Shown: one piece after another, positions 43,864-57,539 of the stretch
How the letters are laid out: each line of letters starts with the position of its first letter
How positions within the stretch are numbered: position 1 is the first letter of the stretch
Program-made: the position numbers and the translations under genes
DNA from: Lingula anatina
Taxonomy: Eukaryota; Brachiopoda; Lingulata; Lingulida; Lingulidae
NCBI RefSeq assembly: GCF_001039355.2
Contig: NW_019775558.1
Coordinates: 859,558-923,557 of the forward strand
DNA length: 64,000 bases
Reading direction: 5' to 3'
The notes under the pieces: model-generated
What the model was told of the DNA's origin: nothing
Database searches by the model: none
What the model saw: the letters and a program-made list of their open reading frames with translations, nothing else

Positions 43864-43939
<76 letters not shown>

Positions 43940-44127
43940 AATTTACAATAATTTAAGTCACGCGAATGTACAAGCATGGCGACTTTGGTATTCAATAAAG
44001 TTGAAAATTAAACTCATGTAAGAAAATCATCATGGTCTAATGTATTCTTAATCATTACAGCCCATATATACATAGTATGCAATTTTGGTGTAATAAAGTT
44101 CCGTTGAAGAATTTCCCTAGGGTCTAA

Positions 44128-44350
44128 GACCCCATTGCCATAGATTTTAGATCGATCTATCCCTGTGGAGAGTCTCACTAGATTACTGTCAGCTTAGCCA
44201 GCTTAAGCGTCTGTCCCGCCTACTAAAAGCTGTAAGTGGGTAATTAACTATGGTGCGCTCGGCTGACTACAATTTAGCGTGAACCCCCAGGGAGTTAGGT
44301 CGACCTAAATCTTAATCTCTGGATTGATCTAAATCTCTGGGAATGCACCC
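44128..44350 (+). mobile_element. MITE with TAA duplication; filled site of a polymorphic insertion
   Basis: Element of 223 bp beginning GACCCCATTGCCATAGATTT and ending GGGAATGCACCC, with imperfect inverted ends (CATT-CCA-AGATTT in both). It is flanked by TAA at 44125-44127 and 44351-44353. The other overlap copy has the intact empty site GGTCTAAGACAATTT near 41409-41423. Closely related to 59631-59856. Confidence 0.9.
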
Positions 44351-44962
44351 TAAGACAATTTCATTCCACTGCTGACCCTCACTCAATTGAATATCGAAAT
44401 GAAATATATAATTTCAAAACTAATTTTCTTTCACTTAACTAAAGCCAAGTGAAAAAGCAATTTCAAGCATTCCTGAAATATTCACTCCTATTTTGATATG
44501 TGTTTTTTTTTTCAGCAGGGGGAAAAATTTCATCATACCTTTAATAGTGCCATTTTCTTATTTTACAAACAGTTCATATATACAGTGGCTGCTATAATAT
44601 GTGCACTGATATTATGAAAAGAGTAACAGATTTGACCATGTATATATAATTTATAACATAAATGTGTCAGCTAGATATCTCTGGGGCACCTGTAATCACT
44701 TATGTTGACATTGTAGTGTACACAGACAGATAAGACAACATTTATTGAAATATATATCAGCTGTATGGCGCACTGTGCACCTAAACATGTGCTAGGGAGT
44801 CCTGTGTCCTTCTAAGGGAAAAGAAAGTGGTCAAAATTCTGCACTTTGTTGTAATGTTTGAAACATTGATTTAGTTAGAGTCTGCAAGTTGGGCAAATAT
44901 GCTATTCAGATGACTCAAACTCCTACATGTAATTTACATCGTATATTCCGGGAATAACTTAC

Positions 44963-45011
44963 CTAAGTATTGGTCAGCTGTTAACTGATACATATCCTCA
45001 GGTGAATTCAT
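44963..45011 (-). CDS. CSTPP1: CSTPP1 first coding exon (overlap copy 2)
   Basis: Same 49-nt exon and donor as 42058-42106; encodes the same 16 residues. Probably the second allele. Confidence 0.9.
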
Positions 45012-45478
45012 TGTTACTTTGTTAGTTTCTGCATTATAACCAAACGAAATTGTTCTTATAACCCTTGGGCAACAATTTTAGTTGCTAAAACTATAACATG
45101 CAAAGCTAGGTACATTTCCTCTTTTTAGTTATACCAATCTCAGTTGAAAAATGCTAAAACTAAAAACAAAATACATAATAGCATTCGTATTACAATAATA
45201 TGATATGTAGATTTACATGAAAATCTTAAAGTTTATTCTTTTAGATTTAGAATTGTCAGATTAAAAAAATCCATTTCTTTACAACTAAGTATGAAACTAA
45301 GGAACTAGCTTCAGTATGACATTGATCAATAATCTCGGCATGCAGTGTAAACTTCATTCAGTCGCTTTAGTGCAAACAGACAGCGAGTAACGGTGGACGG
45401 CGGAAGATATACCTGCGGGAAATCAGATTGGAGATTTTTACAGTAACTGGAGCTTATGCCAATCACAGGGATTCTACG
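45012..45478. promoter_or_regulatory. Shared CSTPP1/LRP4 promoter (copy 2)
   Basis: 467-bp counterpart of 42107-42572. The TATA-like element is changed to TATGAAA near 45289, while the initiator-like TCAGTC is retained. Confidence 0.5.
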
Positions 45479-45524
45479 ATGAAGGCTCAGGCCTTGTTGT
45501 TAGCACTTCTTACTTTGCTACAAG
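45479..45524 (+). CDS. LRP4: LRP4 first coding exon (overlap copy 2)
   Basis: Identical 46-nt coding sequence and donor to 42573-42618, including the overlapping uORF. Most likely the other allele of one exon. Confidence 0.8.
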
Positions 45525-45751
45525 GTGAGAGAACGTGAAAAAATGCCGCTATATTGGTGCATTTTGTAAATCTATTTTTAACGCGTACTCTGTTTTATCG
45601 GAAACGCGTGGGGGAAAAGGTAGTAAATTCACTAACTGAAGCAGAAATCGATTCTAGTAATGTGGTAGACAATAAAATAGAATCCCACTTTGTTAAAGAA
45701 GTATCGTTTCGTGACTTTATTTTGTGCTGTAGAATTGGCATGTGCCCGATG

Positions 45752-45786
<35 letters not shown>

Positions 45787-46773
45787 CTGTTTACCGCTTG
45801 GTATGCATGTCAGTATAAATGTTTGTCAGATTTTTGACAGTACGGCCTTCAGCTGTTGTTTATTCATGGAAAATATGAAACTAACAACTTCAGCAGTAGT
45901 TGTGCTAGAGACTGCAAATATTAAAACCCCCGTTCGTGTCTCTCCTCACTGGGGTTCATTCATGGGACTTGGGCTTATCGCAAACATCTTGTCAACAACC
46001 AACATCAACCTACATAGCAAGACTGGCCAAATTTTATCTTGACCTATTGATCTGCAAATGATTTGTTCTATCTTTGTTTGCGAAAATTAGTTTTGTGGTT
46101 ATTTGTGGAAGTATTAGAGTTCTTTATCTTTAAAACTTGAGAGGCACTGTCAAGCACTTCTGGTTGATACAACTGTTTTTTGTACTTTCTAGTATTTTTT
46201 GACTGATAGCAATAACTTCTTAATCTTAATGGAAATTGTGTTATTGGTTTTGAATTTAAAATCTGAAACATAAAAAAAATAATTGTATAAATGCACTTGT
46301 AACTTTTTAGAGTTTCTTCTCACTCTGCAACTTAAAGGACAAGGGTTTTCAATGGTTTCCTGTGTTGATGCCACTATTCTATGGCTTGTTACTAGTGGCT
46401 GGAGGAATTGAAGTAGTTCTATTTTCTGTAGAGGTGATAGTATTATGTAGCTTATTTAATCAGTGACTGAGCACTATTTTAGAAGAAATGGTCTGGAGGG
46501 TAAGAAAAGTGTGATTTTAGTGCTGGCCAGTGATTTCATAATATTGCAAATGCAATTGGAGCTGGGCTATTTCTTGTGAAGTTGTTTGTGTAGTGTAGTT
46601 GACTAAAAGGAACAATGTAACTGCCATGATTATACAATTCTGATGCCTTTTATCTCAGCTGATCTCTCAGATAGGTCAGAGGTGAGACAGCAGTTGTCTG
46701 GGTTTTCACTATTGTTGCATCCACTGGCAGGGATTCATTTACTGTCAGCTAATTTGGAATTTAGGCTAAATAA

Positions 46774-47057
46774 CCCGCACGAAAATGCAGTAGTATCGAA
46801 GTAGCAAAGAAGCATTAACGCAGTAGAGGTGTGGAGCATATTTGCAGTAGAAATGCAGTATAGCCTACTGCAATTCTACTTCAAAAATTACATAGGGTTG
46901 TACAGAGGAGGAGCATTAATGCAGTAGATTAGCAGCTTGATAGAAGCATGTTTCAAATATGCTAATTAGCTCCCACATCGAAGCAGATTTGAAGCATGTT
47001 TGCAGTATGATTGCAGTAGTCTACTGCGCTGGAGTATCTACTTCGTTTTTGTGCGGG
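46774..47057 (+). mobile_element. 284-bp inverted-terminal element rich in GCAGTAG motifs
   Basis: The left end begins CCCGCACGAAAATG and the reverse complement of the right end begins CCCGCACAAAAACG. The interior repeats GCAGTAG/CTACTGC and GAAGCAT/GAAGTAG motifs many times in both orientations. No clear target duplication. The left contig of the overlap stops exactly at its left edge, consistent with a repetitive family or a haplotype-specific insertion. Superfamily not assigned. Confidence 0.7.
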
Positions 47058-50000
47058 AAATGTTAACCTTTTCAAAGAAAAAAATGCACCTTGAAGAAAG
47101 TATCAGTGGGTTAATCTTGCTTTTGGGCATTTTAGGCAGAAATTGAATAATATGGGATGAAATTGACACTATTGTCGGTTTCTTTTTTTTTCTGATGGTT
47201 TTTTTTTTTTTCAGTGGTATGTGAATACCTTTCCATGTCTGTGTGAGGGAAGGTGTTAAACGTGCATGTATCCAGTAATAAGGCAGCCTTTTGGCTAGAG
47301 ACACAGACATCTAATGGGCATCGTGTCTGCAGTTTGCTAAAATGAACTCATGCCATCTTAAAAAGATTGTTTTTGTCTGCATGTAGAATTGATTTGGAAT
47401 GGTGGGCTATCATTATCCTCACTGCCAAAATTGAGTACGGCATTATAAATAGAAATGGAAAGCATTTAATGCATCTTAAAAGATCATTACGTTTCCAGCA
47501 GGAGCTATTTTGAAAACTTAATACTACAGCTTTGTCAACAAGGTGGACAAATTCTATCCATGTATTTGCCAAATGAACCCGATATGTAATCAACAATGTT
47601 TTTAGGAAGGGAATTGCATTTAGCCAATCAAAACAACGCACCCAGGATCAGATTTTAACTTGGTTATATTGACTTGTGGTTTACATAGGTAATGTTCTCA
47701 ATTTTGTATTTAGTTAGGGAAAGTATTCTCAATTTTCTATTTAGTTAGTGACTTAGGGTGTGTAGAATAGATCAAAGGACCCTGGACAAGTGACACAACT
47801 GTGTTTAAGTAGTGAAGGGCATTTTCTGTCCAGGTGCCACAGATCATTTAGGAAACTCTTTCCAATTTAAGATATTTGGATAAATATATAAATATGTTTA
47901 AAGATACTTAAGTCATAACTTATGAAATAAAATATCTGAAGGTACTCGGACAGGGTCCACCTGCTGCAAGATAATCAGATAGTAATCATTGGCAAGTCTG
48001 TCATTTCCTCATTATCTGTTTTTCATCATAATTGTTGGGGAGATCAGAAATTATATTTGGCTGAATATTTTTGCTGTATGCTAATTTCAACATATTTCCG
48101 ACACTGAAGGTTGATGGTGTTTTGTATCGGTAACGAGAAGTACTTTCTATTCACTTATAGACAAAAATACACTTGGTGAAGACTACTAACTGGCATAAGT
48201 GAGATATTGCATCCATTAAATTCTGCTTAAAGCAGCTCTGCAGGATGTCAACACATCAAGCATACTCCTTACCTATGATGTAAACCAATTTTGTGTTTTC
48301 TAGGTAAATGTGTTTACTCTGATAATTCAATACAGCTTGATACACATCTCCCAAAGTACACTGACCAGAACTCTAAAGAGACCAGAAACATTACCATCTG
48401 CTCTGGGCAAAATTTAAATGAGGTCTCCTCCAACTTATTTATTCTATTTCTTTGCAAACATTTGATGCATGGTTTAGTGGGGAAACAATAATGTTTGCCC
48501 GTTCCCAAGAACCCATATTGTCCATGTGAAGCAAGATCAATGTGGCTCAGTAATTAGCTGTCCTTTGCTCGGTATTACATAGGATGTTGGGGACCACAGG
48601 CTGTTGTGCTAAGATAAATGATGTCAAATTACAAAGCAGAATGGTGATGATTTGCCTGTAGACAACAATGCTGGTTGGTCTCATGGTGTATTCACATGTG
48701 GAGACTTGGAAGTCTCCTCATTAGTATGTTGACCTGTCTTGGCTCCTGATGAGGACAAGTACTGATAGTTTTACCTGTCTGTGCTAAGCATGCCCAAAGG
48801 CCCATTCACAAAGACCAGGTACTTGCTTGACTCCATTGCATACTGGTTTCTTATGACCCTCTGTTAGATAGGTGTATTAATTAAACCAGACTTATCTGCT
48901 CTCTGTTTGAAGTGCCCCCATTACACTCAGCATGATTTTTATTATGAGAGAAATTACTATTTTCCCTGCAGTGTATGCAGATTTTCAATTAAGGAAAGTA
49001 AAGCATGAAAGCGAACATGACATCTAAGCCTGAAAATGTAACAAAAAATGGCTTTCAGTTGGTAAATATTGTAGATGGGACTACACCTGCTGAATTCAAA
49101 CACAAATGTCTCTTTTGACTTGTTTCTCTGGGAGGTGATGATAGCGTTGCTGTATTGGATATGACAGTGGCGTTGAGGTGTGAGGAGTAGACATCGTTGT
49201 GGGATATTCAATTAGTAACCTGCGCTATCTTATCTTACTGTGAAAAACGGGCAGCCTGCAGACCAACACAAAGACCTGGGCTGCTTGGTATGCTTGATAA
49301 TTATCAAGAATTCCTTCATGCTGTGCTAGTTATAGAAAATAGACAGAAATGAGAAATTGTCAACAGATGATGACTTAAATGGACTCTGTGGCACCCTGGA
49401 CCTTTTTTGTCATACATTTTTTATTAATGCTTTTTCAATCTTATTATTATGTATCTTTCTTTTTCTTTTATTCTTTTTTTTTTCCTGAAAGTTTGATCAT
49501 CAGATTATTTCACATATTTCTTATTCGGTTCTTTTAAGATGTGATTATTGACCAGAATGCACTGGTAGGTAATATATACTTGGTTACTGGTAGTGCTAGG
49601 GAGTCTAGAGGCTTAATGTCCACTTCACTTTTCAGACTTTTTAATGAGTGTCTGGTATTCCTGCGTGTGTCCACACCCCTTGTGCCAGATCTTCAGATAA
49701 GCTTTCTATAAACTTGTACATTCAAGCTGTTAGCACTGAGAAAGTTATTATTTTACATCCTTGGTCATGCAGTCATACAGAAGCACTGCCACTATCTATA
49801 AATATTTATTGGTTCAAGTAGTGCAGGATTTTAACAATCCTAGGACAGTTGAATGCCAGCCAGGTTCTTGTGACAGCTGAAGTACTGGCATATCTCGATT
49901 ACTAGCAATATTCCTTTATGAATCTGAACTTTACTTGTAACAAACTACTAGCACCATGATATTTAGAATAAGTATAAAAAATGACCCCTAATGATTATTT

Positions 50001-53000
50001 AAAAAAAAAAAAGAAGCTAAGGGTCAGATTCCCCAGACGACCCTCCATGACAAGGCATACTTGTCTATTTGTTAACGGCATTCTATCATATGATAACAGA
50101 TAAGCCCTATCATTGTAATTCTTGAATCAACACCCAAGTGAGAGCCATAGCTTGCACTAATCCCTTCCCTAGTGGGTTATCAATACAGTCCAGTCTGATT
50201 GATACAGCCATGCACCTGATATTGGCAGGGATGGATGGCCTGCATGACAGCACATTATTCTAGCTTTCTTTTTCACAGAGGCTAATTGTTGAGCACCTGG
50301 GCATCCCCTGGGGACAGGGTGATGGGTGAATTAATTACTGACAGTGTGGTGTAAGGTTATGGAGACAAGAGCAGGATTATGCAGGAACATGGCAGACCTG
50401 GGTTGAACTTGCTCTATCAGATTTCTTTTGATGAAAATTTAGATATAAGTGTAGTGTTTGTGTGGATTTTAATTTCTTTCTTTCTTTCTTTCTTTCTTTT
50501 TTTTTAATAATTTTAAGATGAGTTTTCCATAGAATCACACATAAAAGTTTTAAGAGTTGAAGAAAGCAGTTGCATAAGTGAGCAGGAGGTCTTTAGTTCT
50601 CTCTTGGGAAGTCTATTTCATTTGAATGATTGCTTTATGATTATAATTTATTGGCTGACCGGTATAATTAATTGCTGCTTGTTTTCTCCTCTCCTGTCCA
50701 GGTGTAATCAGTAAACCACATCAAAGTGACCAAAGCAAGTGTTTGTGTGACTGGGGCCATTAAAAAACCCAAGGGGTGTTAGTGAACGGCACCTTAGAGA
50801 TGTGATAAGGCATTGACTGGTCTTCATCCTCAGCCTGGTTTTGTGTATAAGAGAATTTAAAATTCTAGTATTTTTATTAAAAGATATACAAGTTGTGATG
50901 ATGGCTACATTCACTTCTAGACCAAATTAGACCAAAAATAGTTCAAGTCGTATTAACAGGTGACTAGAATGCTTTAGATGGGGTTTCAATGTTCAAAACA
51001 TGATGGTCCCTATGCAATCTGGTTGTCTGAAGTTTCAGGACATAGAGTCTAATAAGTTAGTCCAGTTGTAAATATGGCTTATAAAGAAGGGTGGCACTTA
51101 CCTAGCAGGGATTATTCCATTAAATTTTGAATGATTACCCACGCCAAAGAAATCATGACATGTTTTGTCTGAGGGCTACATGAGAAATGTGGCATTTATT
51201 AAACTCGACAGAATGCTCTGAGGTATATGCATGGTAAAGTTAGTAACTTTCAGCAAGCAGCAGCATTTGTATGCATTTTACTGCCTGTTGAGTAGTTTTA
51301 CTAAGTAACCTAGTCAGGTCATTTTGAAAAAAAAAAATTCTACCTTTTCAAAGAAATCTGAGAGGAGCAAGCAGCTGACTAACGTGCAAGTGAAGAAGTC
51401 TTTCAAAGGCTAATTCTGTGCGTTTTATTTCCTCTGGGGTAACGGAGGTAGATTGATTGGAGTTTGAATGGGTATTTATGCACAGAACCTAGTTGACTGT
51501 GTATAAATAAGCATACAAACCTCAGGGCTCATTGATTCTATACAAGCAATCAACCCTGAGGTTTTTGGACTGAAACGTAAACAAAACATAATGCACTGGT
51601 GCACCCCAGTTTATTTTTGTTCATTTTAAAGAGCCTCAAAATTGTGGTGAAAGTTTCTTAGTTCATATGTATTCAGCCTTTTTTTCCTTTCATAGTGTTC
51701 ATCGTTTAGGACTTTCAGTTTGCAAGGCTGTTTTTGAAAGGTTGACTGACAGACTTCACACGTGCACCAGAAACATGGTGTGAGGAATTTCAATTAGACT
51801 CATGAGATTACACTAAGTAACATCGGGGTATAATGCAACGTAGCATGTAAATGATCAATTCCCCTCCCATCCCAGCCTGCCCACTATTGGTAGAACATGT
51901 GTATTGCTTTGTACTATTTGGGGATTTGTATGTTCTGTTAAGAATTGTGTTTGGACAAAGTCATAGAAATGCCATAAAGCTGCTGTTTTTACCCTTTTTA
52001 ATTTAAACCTTCTTTGAACTTGCAAATGGCACTATTAAGGCAGGAAAGCAGCAGAAACCCTATCTCTGGCGTTAGCTGATGGAGGAACAGTCAAAGCAAA
52101 GATGCTCTGTTGAACACAAAACTATATCTAGAGCATAGATGCCTGACTGTGTGGAAATATGCAAAACAAGAATAGATCTTTGTTCTGGGATAAGTTTCCA
52201 AAAAGCAGCTTGTGTGTGTGTGTGTGTGTGTACATTGCTGTTAATCAGTCATCTTCTATCAAACTGCCCAGCACTAGAGCATACCAGCCCAAAACATGTC
52301 CCAAATAACATGGAGGATATTGTATTTGTGCCCTTTGAAGTCTGCAAGCTGTGTGTAACTTTATGATCTGCTTTGCATAATAACCATTGTCTTTTTTAAA
52401 ATGGATATTATTACAGTCTAATGTGTCTGAGCTTTCCTGTCAACTTACTCTGAATGTTCTGTCAACACGTTACCTCCTTGAGACTCTCGTGTCTCTTTAC
52501 TTCTAGGATGTTTTTCATTGAAGGTTTAGTATATAGGAACACAATGAGGTACTGTGTAGTTGAAGGATGTTGAACAGAGCTACAGTTTTATGTGTAATTT
52601 ATAGTTATTAACGTGTTATTCTACCGGGAACTTCACTGTTTTCCATGCTTGAGGCCGATGGAAGTGTGTTTTGCTCTCTTTTCCTTTCTTTCCTTTTTTT
52701 GGTTCTTTTGTATGTTATGATTCTGGGCTTGGGGGGAGCATTTTAAAGGAAGTTCACTAAGTTCAGTGGAATGTAAATATTTCAAGAAAAATGCTGAAAG
52801 GAAATTGCCTATCTAATCTACTTTTGAATTTGTGGAATTGCAGTGTGCAGTTTGGGTGTGAAGGTAGTTGTCAGGAAATGTCCCATAGCTGAACTCATTT
52901 TGTAATCATGTCAGTATTGACATTTAAGAAAATTGATATTTTTTGCAACAGAAGTACATCAGTGCATTCGAGTTAGTAAAATGTTAATAGGAAAAGAATG

Positions 53001-56000
53001 TTACTATAGGGCTTGAGGGGAAAAACTTATTTTTTCCTGCTTTATTTGAAAAAACTGAATGACTGTATCAAATGCTGATGACTGCCTTGCTGTTGAGTGG
53101 ATGTTGAGAGTGCCAAAGAAAAAAAAGACAACTTTTTGTATCCAGTTTTGTTAAATAGCAAAAACCACATGAATGCATCATGCGATATGATATTAGAATG
53201 TATTACATGTATGAGGACTTGTCATAAATCAGACAACACATGAACCCCAAGCCATTTTGTGGTAGTTGTGGTTTTTGGGATAAGTTATCAGTATCTTTTA
53301 CCGACCACTGATGTGTCACATATATTTCTATTATTCCTGTATAACATGTTAAATGGCCAGGAGGCTAAGTTCGGTTTTCATTCTTAAGGTGATGTATTTC
53401 CTAGTTCAAATAGAGAAAATGTGAGAAGCAGAAGATTTTTATCTTCTAACGAACATGCTTTCTATTGAAAGAAATATCCCACCATAAGAATCATTTTCAA
53501 CCTGAGAATATCCAGTGTTGTTGTTTTTCCCCCTTAAGAAGCAACTGAAAGTTGCTTTCTATTTTCTCTCCTAATAAGATAATTCACCATGATTTTGATG
53601 AAATTCCACTAGAATATAACCAGGTGTTTTTCCTCACAGGTGCGTCACTACTTTCTGGCAGATTTGAATCTTGCAACTCTTCCAAGCACTACATGGGTTA
53701 AATGTACTGTAGAATACCGTGAAACACATGCTCTTTCATCCAACAACTTTGTGTTCACATTTTTGCAATGTAGTGCTTAATGGTTCGCAAGAGTCAAAGG
53801 CCAAAGCTGCTGAAGATGAGAGGCCAAAAATGAGAAAACTAATTTGTATCATATGTCTTACATTTATCTGTGGCAAGCAAGCAATAAAGAAATCATAGAA
53901 GAAAGAATGTATATACGCTGTACCTTTTTTCATTTTTATTATTTTTGTTAGTCCCTTATTTGGCCTTAATATTCATTGAATAATCCAGTTCTTACATATC
54001 CATTATGGAATATCAATCTGGGTTGAACATGTAAGCATGAACAGTCAACTTTTCTCTCAGTGTTGAGAAGATTGGTCTATAAAAAGCCTAGTGCAGGTAC
54101 AGACAGAAGACTCGTTTCCAGTTCATTTCAGTGACTTAACTTAGAACCATATTATCTCAGTAGGCCATGTTAACACACTTCTTTACCCCAAGAAGCCTAT
54201 ATCATCTCTCCAAATCTTGTTTATCAGCTCATTATCTGCCATTGTAATTGAATCAATACAAGTTGCTTCTCTAAGCCACAGATGAGGAAGATAAGAAATC
54301 TTGCCTACAGTTGAGGCAGGAGTGTACTAAGTTAACTGGAAACAACTGTACCCTAAATGTGCTGAAGTTGCATCGTAGTCGGAGTTGATCGTGGTGAGTT
54401 GCAAGGCAGACATACACGTGCACTGTTCTAAGCTAGTTGTGAGTAGAATTGGAAGTTAATGTTGCAGAAATTACACAGGCTGGATGGATGTGTGGCAACC
54501 TAGATCTCCCCCTCTATATTTAGATTTGAATGTTGGATGTTTTTTTTTCTATGAGAATGCTAAATTGAGTAACATGTAGATGTGTGAAAAAACTTTTATG
54601 AAACTAAAGCTTTTTTCACATTTTATTTTTGGTATTGGATAGAAAAAAATACAGAAATACTCAACAGAACTTCAGGAACACTTGATTACAATAATAGAAC
54701 CAGAATATTTGCAGAAGAGCCCTATGAAAGGAACCAAGAAATGTACCACAAGTTTTAAGTGGTGAACCCTGGTAACCTCTTCAATGAACTGCAGGATGTG
54801 GCAGCTACTAAGAGGGCGAAGTCACATCATCACATACTCTATCTTGATGGCTTTCAAGGAGAGTCCCTAACACAAACTAAAGATTTGAGAGGACATTACA
54901 AAAACAGTAAATCAAAAAGCACACACTCATGTTTTCACAGTTTAAGAACACATATCATGCACGGATGACTTTATTTAATTACATATAAAAAACTTGGGAG
55001 GAGATTTGGATTAAGGATATTGCTCTCACACTGTGTTGACAAAAAAGGAATATGAAGAAAAGAAGCACAAAAAATAGCACTTAGTCAAACAAAGTGTTAT
55101 ACAATACATACTTGGCATCAAAAGAAAATGGCATAATTGTTTGAGTCACTTTCATTATCAAGAAAAAAAGTGTCCACCCCAAATAATTGATGTGTCTGAA
55201 CGTTAAATATGTGTTTCCTGTATCTACCAAACACTTCTGAAGTAATTCAGTAGAAAGGATTTGGAAGTGCATTTGCATGTTGAAACATATAGCAGTAGAA
55301 GTAGGGTGTGTCTTGTTGTTTCATAACCAAATTGGTATAAGTACGATTGCTCTGTTGTCTGTTGGTATGTTGTTGGTATGTTGGTATGAAGACGGGCATC
55401 ACTTGGCACTGTTATTTTATGTTTTTCTGATGCAGTGGTTTCCCACTGAGGACCCATTGCTGTATTTGCACTGGTATACAGGGCTCTCCTACCAGCTGTT
55501 CTTTTAAATGTGGAAGTGTCAGTGAATACAATGTTCTCAGCATGGAAATACCTCCAGTCTAATTGCTTTTTCTAAGTGTACAAATATTTTAATGTATTTT
55601 GCCCAGAAGTAGTGTACTTTTAGAAAAACAAAGTTTGCTTTTGAGCTGGGTCAGGGAGGTTCTCTAATCAAAACCATCTCCAAGTACAGGTCCATTACCC
55701 ATTCACATTCATTTCTGATCCCATATTATCACTTCCTAACCAGATATCCTAACAGCCACTAATAAATAATTCATTCATAAATATATATATTTGTGCTGTG
55801 TTTGATCACATATGGTGACAGTGTGGTGAGTATTTTAGGTAGGTTATCACTGAAAGGTGTGTAGTGAGTTCTGGTGGTCGGGTAGGTGTTTGCCTTCGCT
55901 TGTGGCCAATCGTTGTCCCTTTGTGACTGTCACAACTGGGGACCAGAGGTTTTAAAAGAAGTCTTTAATAAAATTTGAAATATCTGCAGGGGAATTTTTA

Positions 56001-56225
56001 TGGACCAATCCCAAACCTGGGTGACCCTTGCTTTGGATAAGAATAGAAGGAAAAATGTGTTATCAAATTGAAAAAAAGAAAAAGAATAAAAAGAAAAATG
56101 TGCAATTTTATGAAAGGTAGAATTTGATAAGCATGCACAAAGGTCAGTTTAATGTAAAAAACAGAATTTAGTTTGAAGAAAATAAAATCAAGTTAAGTGA
56201 TTAAAAATGTCTTTTTAATATATAT

Positions 56226-56448
56226 GAAAATGCACTGTTCCATCATTGTGTAGCGTGGTGTGCCTGGAGGACCTGGTGCGTGTGGAGACTGTTATCAAGG
56301 ATGTACAAATAATTGCCAGAAAGCTTGGATGCTTGTCAAGAAAACATGTCCTAGAAATAGTCCCCCTCTTGGACATGTTTGTCAGCTTTCTTTCCCCATT
56401 CAGACTGGAGAGAAAAATGTGTCCAAACCGCAAAAGTGCCATTGCTAG
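56226..56448 (+). CDS. Unrecognised cysteine-rich ORF, possible terminal exon
   Basis: After a possible acceptor TTGTGTAG at 56252 the frame reads RGVPGGPGACGDCYQGCTNN and continues with eight cysteines in about 55 residues, ending QKCHC with TAG at 56446-56448. Spacing is C-x2-C-x3-C-x3-C-x10-C-x11-C, then C-x-C at the end. This resembles secreted disulphide-rich peptides in general; macin-like antimicrobial peptides also end C-x-C, but the resemblance is weak. No signal-peptide exon was found upstream. It may be an intronic gene or chance. Confidence 0.25.
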
Positions 56449-57539
56449 GGCTGAAAAGCCTCCCAGATTTTGAACTGATAAAGAAACTTGGTATGCGCTG
56501 TTTTGAAAACTGATGTAATATTTTTATTATCATAAATACCAAATCAAATTTAATGTACTTGACGCCTTTTAGTGTCTGTTTGCATAGCTCATTCAGTTAG
56601 TGCATTTTAAGAAGCAGAGATTGGAGTGAATTTAAAGTCATGATAGTAGGATCAGTATCATATGTCGTTGTACAATCACAAATGTAGTGATAGCGACTAC
56701 AAAGACTAGATCATTGCGTTCATACTTTTTTTTTTTTTTTGCTGAAAAAGAATCAAAACACATACCCATAAAGTTCATGTGTTTTAAAAAAGACAATGAA
56801 CATGCAATAATCCCATTTATGATGTGACATTTTGTAAGTTGGGAGAAACTTCAGGCCCTCAAGTGACTAAGGCCAGTAAAACGTGTCACTTAAAAGACTG
56901 CAGTAACAGAGAAATTTAAACTTATTTTTCAAGATTATTTGCACATATTTTTAGGAAAAGACTGAAAGTGTATACTGATTTTGTTAGTCCTTAAAAAACT
57001 TAGGGGCATTATGTGCGTTATTTGAAAAAAAGAAACAAGATGTTGAAAGATTTTTGAGGAAGTAGTCCTGTCTACCTGTATTGTCTGTGCACACTCATCC
57101 TTGTGTACAAGTTGCCATCCAGAGTCCTGGGGCTGATTTTTGCAATAAAATTCAATGGTATTTTTTGTATTGCTTTCTAAAACAACTTTCCCTGCACATA
57201 AAATTTCACCTTTATTGCTAAAAGGTTTATCCCACCTGGATTTTCACATATTTTCTAGTCTCATATAATGTCACATGGTGCTGTGCTGACAGCCTTCAAT
57301 TTTGGCTATACCCAATGATTTCGATTTGTTATTAAGTTTGAATGTAAAGTACTATAGTCCCTTCAGATTAAACACCAGTCTTTCTTTTAAGTGGGCTACT
57401 ACAGATTAAAGGTAAAAGGTGAAAATTCAAAACTTTGATCTTATAGTTAGGGCCAATTATCTGTCTGAAAGTCTCATGTGAAACCATCCTTTGGTTTATC
57501 TCTGTATATTAATAAGTCCACTAGAGGACCAACTTGGAG

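Larger units (their letters stand above)
43864..46773. repeat. Right copy of contig overlap at 43863
   Basis: 2.9-kb block repeating 41190-43862. It is larger mainly because of the 223-bp MITE insertion and a longer A run. Confidence 0.93.

Noticed and set aside
43864-43937. C run plus long A run as a retrotransposon tail
   Set aside because: The other copy has the same C/A junction with a shorter A run inside intron sequence and no element body; it is a homopolymer tract.
42573-45524. Two alternative LRP4 first exons and promoters
   Set aside because: They are near-identical copies on either side of an N with allele-like differences; a single locus is simpler.
55277-55507. Hydrophobic 76-codon ORF in LRP4 intron 1
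   Set aside because: Hydrophobicity follows from T-rich sequence; no further support.
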